Below the pieces are notes generated by a model. The model ran no database searches, was not told the DNA's origin, and saw only the letters and a list, made by a program, of their open reading frames with translations. The position numbers were made by a program, and so were the translations under genes. Positions 5,387-10,405 of a DNA stretch of 10,405 bases are shown here, one piece after another (positions within the stretch are counted from its first letter, which is position 1; each line of letters opens with the position of its first letter). Location: the NCBI GenBank assembly GCA_025997755.1, contig BNVA01000065.1, positions 1 to 10,405 of the forward strand, in the 5' to 3' direction. This DNA comes from Spirochaetia bacterium. Its GTDB lineage: Bacteria > Spirochaetota > Spirochaetia > Treponematales > Breznakiellaceae.

Positions 5387-6016
5387 ATGCCGATTCAAAG
5401 ACAAGCACTCGTTGACTGTTTACAACAGATGAAGACTATTTATCTTACTGCTCCAGAGGCTTCTGTCCGTAGTCAAAAATTTATAAATGTGCTTCATGAT
5501 TATTGTATAACTGAGTTACATAGAGTTGGAATAGATGATAGTAATTTTCAGATTATTAAAGAGGCAACTATTTATGGTTCTCATAAACCCAAAGATGTTG
5601 ATGTAGCTGTTATTGAGAATATTAATGGTCCACAGATAATCATAGGTATACGTAGTCAGATGTCATCTGTAGCCAAGAACATTTTGACTTATTATGAAGA
5701 AATAATCGGTGACTGCATATCATTACACGATAGATTTCCTATGGCCGTTTTATGCTATGTTTATTTACTGCCAAAACATCCAATTAAAGATGGACTTGTC
5801 GAATCCGTGAACTTAGAACGGGCAGAACAACTTTTTGAACGCATAACAGGAAGAAATGATTGGCGTGCAACAAAAGATAAATATGAACATTTTGCTTTTC
5901 TTAAAATTGATTTTGAAAATGACCCTCCAACGCTTATTGATACTATACCCTTATTAAGCATCGATAATTTCTTTGATAATATTCTGAAAACCTATAATGA
6001 CCGAAAACCGTTGTAG
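5387..6016 (+). CDS. Putative type II restriction endonuclease, 209 aa
   Basis: The ATG at 5387 has AAGGAG five bases upstream. I infer a PD-(D/E)xK-like nuclease from context and pattern. KPKDVDVAVI (residues 67-76, Asp70 and Asp72) is followed by a strand IIIGIRSQMSS (84-94) and a charged helix YYEEIIGDC. This resembles the Asp ... (E/Q)xK core in which a KSQ or RSQ motif ends the second strand. Here Arg89 stands where a catalytic Lys is usual, so either the family uses Arg or activity is reduced. The decisive support is position: 17 bases upstream of an N6-adenine methyltransferase on the same strand. It would cleave unmethylated foreign DNA; the target sequence cannot be read from this. 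Codon use is AT-rich, unlike the MATE gene, which suggests acquisition with the methylase. I am fairly sure of the R-M role and less sure of the fold. Confidence 0.65.
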   Translation: MPIQRQALVDCLQQMKTIYLTAPEASVRSQKFINVLHDYCITELHRVGIDDSNFQIIKEATIYGSHKPKDVDVAVIENINGPQIIIGIRSQMSSVAKNILTYYEEIIGDCISLHDRFPMAVLCYVYLLPKHPIKDGLVESVNLERAEQLFERITGRNDWRATKDKYEHFAFLKIDFENDPPTLIDTIPLLSIDNFFDNILKTYNDRKPL

Positions 6017-6033
6017 CGAAAGGATATATCAAT

Positions 6034-7623
6034 ATGACTACCGTAAAGCAAAAAGTAACAGGATCATTTTATACTGAAAGTAAAGTTGCTGAAAGTTTAG
6101 TAAATTGGGCAATTCTAAACGGTAAAGATCGAGTGTTGGAGCCTTCATTTGGAGATGGTATATTTATTGATAAGTCTATTTGCCGTTTTAGAACGTTAGG
6201 AAATTTTAATCCAAGTATTACAGCTGTAGAAATACAGCCGGAAGTTGTTGAATATGTTCGTAAGCAATTCAATATAAGAAATCTTCACACACTAACAACT
6301 GATTTTCTTTCGCTCGATTTAATTAATCAATTTGATGCAGTTGTGGGGAACCCTCCTTATGTTGGAATAAAAAATCTATCGTCAGAACAGAAAAATACAG
6401 CTCGGCAAGTTATCAAAAACTATAGTGTTCAATGTCCTGATAATGGCAGCTTATGGTTTCCATTTGTGTTACATGCTATTACTACTATTAAGGCGAACGG
6501 TCGTTTGGCATTTGTTTTACCTTTTGAAATTACATATACTCGTTATGCATATGGATTATGGAAAATATTATCTCAAAATTTTTCGAACCTTTCAATTTGC
6601 CGCATATACGAGGATTTTTTTCCTAATGTTGATGTTGAAACAATAATCCTCTTTGCGGAAGGTAAAGGTGGTAAAACAACTCATATAAAGTATAACACAT
6701 ATAATACTGTTGATGATTTCATGAAGGAAAAAGTGTCAAAATATCAGCAGATTGAATTATCGGATATAGTAAGTAACAATAAGCCATTTATTTCGTCGTT
6801 ACTAACTTCAAGGCAGCAACAATTATTACAGGGCTTGGAAAACCGTGGTGTTATTAAGCCCATAATTGAAAGTTGTAAATTCAAGATAGGTTATGTGTCT
6901 GCTGATAAGGATTATTTTCATCCAAACGCAGACATTATCGCACATTATTCTATTCCAAAGAGTAATTTATATCCAACTATTATTAATGCAAAGGAGATTA
7001 ATGGCGGCACAGGTATAGGTATTGAGGTATCAAAAGGGGAATGTTCATCTAACTTATATTTACCAAATAAAATTACTGATGGTGATAGGCGTTATATACA
7101 AAAAGGAGAAGTAATGTTGGTTCATCAACGCTATAAATGCCGTCAACGGAAACCCTGGTATGTAACGCCTGATGTAGAAATACCTGATGTTATATTATCA
7201 GTTTTCGGTGAAATACCTAAATTGGTTGTAAATAAGGGAAACTATGCCGTTTCTAATAGTCTGTTATGCGGTCATTTAAAAGGCATTCCGGCGAAACAGT
7301 TATTATGCCGTTGGTACAATAGCCTGACTCTATTGTCTTTAGAATTAAATGTCCATTCATTAGGCGGCGGTAGTTTTGTTATAATACCCGGTGAAGCTGA
7401 CAGATTAAAAATAATAAGTGATATTCCACAAAAAAATGTCCAAAATATTTTCACACAAATAAATAAAGTCACAAAAGAATTGAATGTAGAAGAGGCTTAT
7501 GCTCTTGGAGATAAAATCGTTCTACAGGAAATATATGGCATGTCAGATAATGACATAAAGATTATTCGTGAGGCTATTCAGATACTTCGCAAGTGGAGAA
7601 ATCCTGCTAAGCGCAGGATGTAA
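6034..7623 (+). CDS. N6-adenine DNA methyltransferase (type II R-M, TaqI/Eco57I-like)
   Basis: The ATG has AAAGGA nine bases upstream. The protein transfers a methyl group from S-adenosylmethionine to adenine N6 in its target site, protecting host DNA from the adjacent nuclease. GSFYTESKVAESLVNWAI (10-27) matches the usual start of gamma-class enzymes. Motif I, LEPSFGDGIF (35-44), binds SAM, and motif IV NPPY (106-109) is the catalytic loop. The region beyond about 240 is probably target recognition, with a C-terminal helical part. A length of 529 aa is usual for monomeric type II methylases carrying their own recognition domain. The order is endonuclease then methylase with a short gap, an operon. 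No controller protein (C gene) is visible. The specificity is unknown. Confidence 0.9.
   Translation: MTTVKQKVTGSFYTESKVAESLVNWAILNGKDRVLEPSFGDGIFIDKSICRFRTLGNFNPSITAVEIQPEVVEYVRKQFNIRNLHTLTTDFLSLDLINQFDAVVGNPPYVGIKNLSSEQKNTARQVIKNYSVQCPDNGSLWFPFVLHAITTIKANGRLAFVLPFEITYTRYAYGLWKILSQNFSNLSICRIYEDFFPNVDVETIILFAEGKGGKTTHIKYNTYNTVDDFMKEKVSKYQQIELSDIVSNNKPFISSLLTSRQQQLLQGLENRGVIKPIIESCKFKIGYVSADKDYFHPNADIIAHYSIPKSNLYPTIINAKEINGGTGIGIEVSKGECSSNLYLPNKITDGDRRYIQKGEVMLVHQRYKCRQRKPWYVTPDVEIPDVILSVFGEIPKLVVNKGNYAVSNSLLCGHLKGIPAKQLLCRWYNSLTLLSLELNVHSLGGGSFVIIPGEADRLKIISDIPQKNVQNIFTQINKVTKELNVEEAYALGDKIVLQEIYGMSDNDIKIIREAIQILRKWRNPAKRRM
7601..7619 (+). other. Hairpin at the 3' end of the methyltransferase gene
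   Basis: ATCCTGC (7601-7607) pairs exactly with GCAGGAT (7613-7619) around TAAGC, ending two bases before the TAA stop. No T run follows, so it is not a clear intrinsic terminator. It could stabilise the mRNA 3' end or reflect constraint-free coding sequence. No better terminator is visible in the 54-base convergent gap to the MerR gene. Confidence 0.4.
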
Positions 7624-7677
7624 GTTTGAATAAATTGTAGAATAAGATATTGATTAAGAACAACAAAATAATATGGT

Positions 7678-8040
7678 TTATAGTCTATTGATTTCTGCTT
7701 TATAAAATTGAATTTTATTATCTAACTTGTTAAGATGTTCTTGTAAATTTTTAATTTCATTTTTAAGAATGCCCCTATGTTTTATTAGCATTTCCATACG
7801 TTCAAGTCTAGTCGGATCGCCATCAGCCCTTAATTTGGCATATTTTTGAATTGCTTTAATAGGCATTTTTGTATCTTTTAAACGTTTTATAAATTGTATC
7901 CAAGTAACATCATTTTCAGAATAACATCGGTGCCCATTGGATTTACGATTAGGCAGAATCAAATTTTCCTGTTCATAATATCGCAATGTATGTATACCTA
8001 AACACGTAAGCCGTGAAAATTCCCCAATCGAATATTCCAT
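7678..8040 (-). CDS. MerR-family transcriptional regulator
   Basis: This 120-aa protein starts at an ATG five bases after AAGGAG. Residues 3-40 form the winged helix-turn-helix (YSIGEFSRLTCLGIHTLRYY, then ENLILPNRK.NGHR.Y), and the second wing helix region runs to about 70. From about 80 to 118 a heptad-rich helix (LIKHRGILKNEIKNLQEHLN) forms the dimer coiled coil. There is no C-terminal metal-binding Cys cluster, so it is not MerR/CueR-like. The only Cys residues are Cys13 (inside the HTH) and Cys39. Size and context resemble the AdhR/NmlR type of aldehyde- or electrophile-responsive regulators. It is divergent from the gene at 8184, and a classical MerR promoter lies between them. Confidence 0.88.
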   Translation of the reverse strand: MEYSIGEFSRLTCLGIHTLRYYEQENLILPNRKSNGHRCYSENDVTWIQFIKRLKDTKMPIKAIQKYAKLRADGDPTRLERMEMLIKHRGILKNEIKNLQEHLNKLDNKIQFYKAEINRL

Positions 8041-8071
8041 AAAAACTCCTTATTCAACAATTTCAACCTGC

Positions 8072-8086
8072 CTCTAGATTATAGAG
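8072..8086 (-). promoter_or_regulatory. Possible -10 box and dyad for the MerR gene
   Basis: On the minus strand TATAAT (8083-8078) lies inside the inverted repeat CTCTA-GATTA-TAGAG (8072-8086), about 40 bases before the MerR start. The arms resemble a half-site of the main operator (CTCTAG), so the regulator might also bind here. No good -35 box is present at 17 bp. Confidence 0.3.
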
Positions 8087-8121
8087 TATAAAAAAAATTA
8101 TTTCTTTCTTTCAGAAAACGC

Positions 8122-8152
8122 TTGACCTCGAGTTCACTCTAGGTTGTATCTT
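8122..8152 (+). promoter_or_regulatory. MerR-type promoter and operator
   Basis: The -35 box TTGACC (8122-8127) and -10 box TATCTT (8147-8152) are separated by 19 bp. This is the elongated spacing that MerR-family activators correct by DNA distortion. The operator dyad at 8125-8144 is ACCTCGAGT-TC-ACTCTAGGT, nine-base arms with one mismatch, centred between the boxes. Transcription would begin near 8159 and read the gene at 8184. The geometry strongly indicates control by the divergent MerR protein. Confidence 0.88.
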
Positions 8153-8183
8153 CTCAATATAACTTTATTAAGGAGGTTTTCCA

Positions 8184-8573
8184 ATGGAAAACACACGCTT
8201 TCAGAAAGGGACAGACAGGCTGAACGAGGTAGACGGCAGTGCGGGACAAAATGTTATTGCTTCATTGAAAACAATAGCGCCGGATTTGGGTAAATACATT
8301 ATTGAATTTGCCTTTGGGGACATTTACTGCCGAACGGGGCTTTCGTTACAGGAAAGAGAGCTTATAACCATTACAAGTTTGTTGACGGCAGGAGGTTGTG
8401 AGCCGCAATTAGCGGTTCACATTAACGGATCATTGAATGTGGGTATAACACCAGAAAAAGTGATTGAAACTTTTATCCAATGTATACCCTATACCGGTTT
8501 TCCAAAAGTACTTAATGCCGTCAATGTCGCAAAGGAAGTATTTGCGGAAAGAAAAATCAAGGAGGGAAAATAG
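8184..8573 (+). CDS. Carboxymuconolactone decarboxylase family protein (AhpD-like superfamily)
   Basis: The ATG follows a strong AGGAGG. The 129-aa size and all-helical pattern match single-domain CMD proteins. DIYCRTGLSLQERELITITS (46-65) gives the conserved Glu58 region, and GCEPQLAVHINGSLNVGITP (71-90) gives the hallmark His79 and Gly87. Family members include gamma-carboxymuconolactone decarboxylase and AhpD-type peroxidases. The CxxC redox pair of AhpD is absent; Cys49 and Cys72 are well separated. A decarboxylase/isomerase-like or thiol-linked detoxification role is therefore open. It is the first gene of the MerR-controlled operon and ends one base before the next start. In Bacillus an AdhR regulator is similarly linked to a CMD-family gene, which supports an aldehyde or electrophile stress role by analogy. 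Confidence 0.88.
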   Translation: MENTRFQKGTDRLNEVDGSAGQNVIASLKTIAPDLGKYIIEFAFGDIYCRTGLSLQERELITITSLLTAGGCEPQLAVHINGSLNVGITPEKVIETFIQCIPYTGFPKVLNAVNVAKEVFAERKIKEGK

Positions 8574-8574
8574 C

Positions 8575-9375
8575 ATGTTAAAACTAATACTCAATGTTGT
8601 TCTTTTGGTTTTTTTAAGTCTTGGACAAGGTAACGCACAGGGAAAAACGGCTGAGTTACTATTGGAGAAAACGTATACGGGTTTTCGTTCTCCCACCGGA
8701 ATTGCTGTAGACCGTGAGGGGAATTTGTATGTTTCAAACTGGAGCGGAGGCAGCGTCACGAAAGTAGATACAAGGGGTAATCATACTATTTTCGCTGATA
8801 ACATGGGATCACCGGCTGGCCTAGCTTTTGACAATGACGGTAATTTGTACGTTGCCGACTATTCACAAAATGTGATTTATCGTATTGCGAAAAATAAAAA
8901 CAAAATTATTTTCGCAAGAGGGTTGCATACCCCTACAGGAATATCTTTCAATAAAAACGGTGAATTGCTGGTAGCCAACCGAAGCAGCAACGAAATTGTC
9001 AAAGTGAACGCTTCCGGCAGGGTTGAATTGGTTGCGAAGGGCATGAGAACGCCTGTTGGCGTGGTTGAAGACTTAGACGGTAATCTTTATGTCACGAACT
9101 ACGGAGGCAGCATTATCAAAGTATTTGCTGACGGAACAGTTAGACCTTTTTCCAATGATTTTGGAAGGCCGGGAGTCGGTATCGACATTAGTTTACAGAA
9201 TGAAATTTTTGCCGCTGATAATGGAGATGGATGTGTGCGGCTCCTTTCACAAAACGGCTCAACAAGAATTGTAGTTGATGGCATAAGCGGTTGTGTTGCA
9301 CTACTAATACATGGAAACACCTTATATGTAGGTAGTTGGGGAACTGGAAGCGTGTATGAGTATAGAATAAAATAA
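8575..9375 (+). CDS. Secreted NHL/SMP-30-like beta-propeller protein
   Basis: I place the start at the ATG at 8575, one base after the upstream stop, because AAGGAGG lies at 8559-8565 and a signal peptide follows (MLKLILNVVLLVFLSLGQGN, then AQG). The open frame further upstream only overlaps the CMD gene. The mature protein has six repeats of the pattern sPtGiavDxxGNLYVsnwsggsVtkv, at about residues 42, 81, 122, 162, 202 and 240, implying a six-bladed propeller. The family includes NHL-repeat proteins, SMP-30/gluconolactonases and Vgb-type lyases. I see no clear lactonase metal ligands, so catalysis is unproven and ligand binding is equally possible. It is co-transcribed with the CMD gene under the MerR promoter and acts in the periplasm or outside. 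Confidence 0.82.
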   Translation: MLKLILNVVLLVFLSLGQGNAQGKTAELLLEKTYTGFRSPTGIAVDREGNLYVSNWSGGSVTKVDTRGNHTIFADNMGSPAGLAFDNDGNLYVADYSQNVIYRIAKNKNKIIFARGLHTPTGISFNKNGELLVANRSSNEIVKVNASGRVELVAKGMRTPVGVVEDLDGNLYVTNYGGSIIKVFADGTVRPFSNDFGRPGVGIDISLQNEIFAADNGDGCVRLLSQNGSTRIVVDGISGCVALLIHGNTLYVGSWGTGSVYEYRIK

Positions 9376-9394
9376 TATACTTAATAGGGTATGG

Positions 9395-10171
9395 TCAAAA
9401 AATTTCCTGAGGAAAAAATGATATGATAAGTGGTGTAATAATATGTAAAACAATATCTGTTGAAAAATGGGCTATCATTGCGGATTCCAACCCTTTTTTC
9501 CAGTATAGCCAACCAAAGATAATACCTCCTACGCCATTTAACATAATAGCACGTATAACAACTATTCCGGTTAAATAAGTTATTTGTGCAGTGGCCGGTA
9601 AATGCCCTAAACCAAAAATTGCAGATGCGATAATAATAGATAACCATATTCCAAGATTTGTGGGGTGTCCGTCTTTTGTCTTTTTTATTTTAAAAGTGAT
9701 CCATACAAGCAAAGAAACTAGGAATAATCTTAACAATATTTCTTCTGCAATACCACCATAAAAAGACGCAAGAAATGCCTTCCAGACCGATACGGATATT
9801 TCCAGAAGCTGCAATTCTGGGATCAACTTATTGAAAGGGATACTAAGTAAAACAATTAATATACCAGCCAAAATACCCAAACAAATGGAAGGCAATATTA
9901 TAGACTTTAGTTCTTTAGTTTGTTTTTTTCCTTCCAAGGCGTTCTGTAATATCGGCATCCCCATTTCAATGCGTTTTGAAAAAAATAATCCGAAAAACGT
10001 TGCCACTGAAAATAAGACAAGATTTTGTACAACTGTAAGAAGCAAAAGAATAGCAGAAATTTCAATCTCGCTTGAGGTAAGCGCCAGCGAATAAGGTATC
10101 ACAAGCATTGATGTAATGACGCATATAATGAGTAAAATAAAGAATAATTTCCAGTTTATAACATTTTTCAT
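9395..10171 (-). CDS. CPBP-family intramembrane metalloprotease (CAAX protease/Abi family)
   Basis: The ATG at 10171 has AAGGAAGG nine bases upstream. The 258-aa protein has about seven or eight hydrophobic segments. It carries all CPBP motifs: EEILLR (Glu143, Glu144, Arg148), FGLGH (Phe186, His190), and a third block with Asn212 followed by HFSTD (His235, Asp239). These residues line a zinc-type active site in the membrane. Relatives process prenylated proteins, mature or confer immunity to bacteriocins, or have unknown substrates. No bacteriocin-like gene is visible nearby. It converges on the propeller gene with a 19-base gap and no visible terminator. The motifs are complete, so it is probably active. 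Confidence 0.9.
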   Translation of the reverse strand: MKNVINWKLFFILLIICVITSMLVIPYSLALTSSEIEISAILLLLTVVQNLVLFSVATFFGLFFSKRIEMGMPILQNALEGKKQTKELKSIILPSICLGILAGILIVLLSIPFNKLIPELQLLEISVSVWKAFLASFYGGIAEEILLRLFLVSLLVWITFKIKKTKDGHPTNLGIWLSIIIASAIFGLGHLPATAQITYLTGIVVIRAIMLNGVGGIIFGWLYWKKGLESAMIAHFSTDIVLHIITPLIISFFPQEIF

Positions 10172-10220
10172 AGAACAAAACCTTCCTTAATCAGTAATTT
10201 ACATATAAATATCTTTTTAT

Positions 10221-10247
10221 ATTATATACTTTTATTATTTTTGTCAG
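10221..10247 (-). promoter_or_regulatory. Possible promoter of the CPBP protease gene
   Basis: On the minus strand CTGACA (10247-10242) and a perfect TATAAT (10226-10221) are 15 bp apart. This is somewhat short for sigma-70, although the -10 box is good. Transcription would start near 10214, giving a leader of about 43 bases. The whole 10172-10260 stretch is very AT-rich, so chance matches are likely. Confidence 0.35.
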
Positions 10248-10261
10248 CTATTTTTTTGACA

Positions 10262-10405
10262 TTATTTGTAAATATAATCAGCAATTTTACTTTTAGAAAT
10301 TTTCTGATAAAATGAACACATGGGGCAGTGGATATTACAGGCACAGTTGTGCCGATTTGAGGAAATTGGGAAACGGGTCTGCGAAAAATCGACATGGAAA
10401 CGGCG
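10262..10405 (-). CDS. Partial gene, C-terminal 47 residues, Cys-rich
   Basis: On the minus strand a frame is open from the window edge to a TAA at 10262. It ends with CACNIHCPMCSFYQKI followed by SKSKIADYIYK. The four cysteines (C-x-C-x3-C-x2-C) suggest a zinc or iron-sulfur site. The spacing C-x3-C-x2-C equals the radical-SAM motif but sits near the C-terminus, where that motif is not expected. Two plus-strand frames (from 10312 and 10320) are also open to the edge, but neither has an RBS. The gene would be upstream of, and co-oriented with, the CPBP gene. The strand assignment is uncertain. Confidence 0.35.
   Translation of the reverse strand, partial: RRFHVDFSQTRFPISSNRHNCACNIHCPMCSFYQKISKSKIADYIYK

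Noticed and set aside
9401..9417. TTTCC/GGAAA inverted repeat between the convergent propeller and CPBP genes
   Set aside because: The stem is short, lies within the CPBP coding end and lacks a proper T tract, so I do not call a terminator.
9395..10171. CPBP protease as bacteriocin immunity gene
   Set aside because: The family can act this way, but no bacteriocin precursor, leader peptide or ABC exporter is visible in the window.
10256..10278. Perfect TTGACA and TATAAT on the plus strand near the right edge
   Set aside because: The spacer is only 11 bp, too short for a sigma-70 promoter, and no gene with an RBS follows.

Overview
The window looks like chromosomal DNA from an anaerobic, probably host-associated bacterium with mixed base composition and classical AAGGAG-type ribosome binding sites. 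A MATE transporter fused to a cytidylate-kinase-like domain, a DUF2147-type periplasmic protein and TPR-rich secreted proteins, together with degraded small genes, fit a Treponema-like spirochaete. That placement rests on remembered family distributions and is only suggestive. No rRNA, tRNA, CRISPR array or complete insertion sequence was recognised.

Left third (1-3011) is a decayed or error-rich accessory zone. It holds a long nested stem-loop (41-90), a perfect 30-bp palindrome carrying Shine-Dalgarno sequences on both strands (206-235), two small rightward ORFs (240-380, 455-655), and a leftward series: a secreted TPR protein whose C-terminal part lies in the -1 frame (2276-1147), a small frameshifted gene (1122-930) and an unrecognised 132-aa ORF (910-512). 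The ORFs at 455 and 910 run into each other tail to tail, as at a recombination junction. A gene-free stretch (2289-2722) contains a GC-rich hairpin and eight copies of the heptamer TTCTTGG. Next is a DUF2147 gene reduced to its two ends (3011-2723).

Centre (3201-7623): an intact, GC-richer gene for a MATE transporter fused to a cytidylate-kinase-like domain is followed by a spacer holding a second copy of the repeat seen at the left edge. Then comes an AT-rich two-gene cassette, a putative PD-(D/E)xK-type restriction endonuclease and an N6-adenine DNA methyltransferase. The composition shift suggests that this restriction-modification cassette was acquired horizontally.

Right third (7678-10405): a MerR-family regulator is divergent from a carboxymuconolactone-decarboxylase-like gene and a secreted six-repeat beta-propeller gene. 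The intergenic region holds a textbook MerR promoter: TTGACC, 19-bp spacer, TATCTT, with a near-perfect dyad in the spacer. This is probably a small-molecule-responsive, perhaps electrophile or oxidative-stress, operon. A convergent CPBP-family membrane protease gene follows. At the right edge is the probable 3' end of a leftward gene with clustered cysteines.
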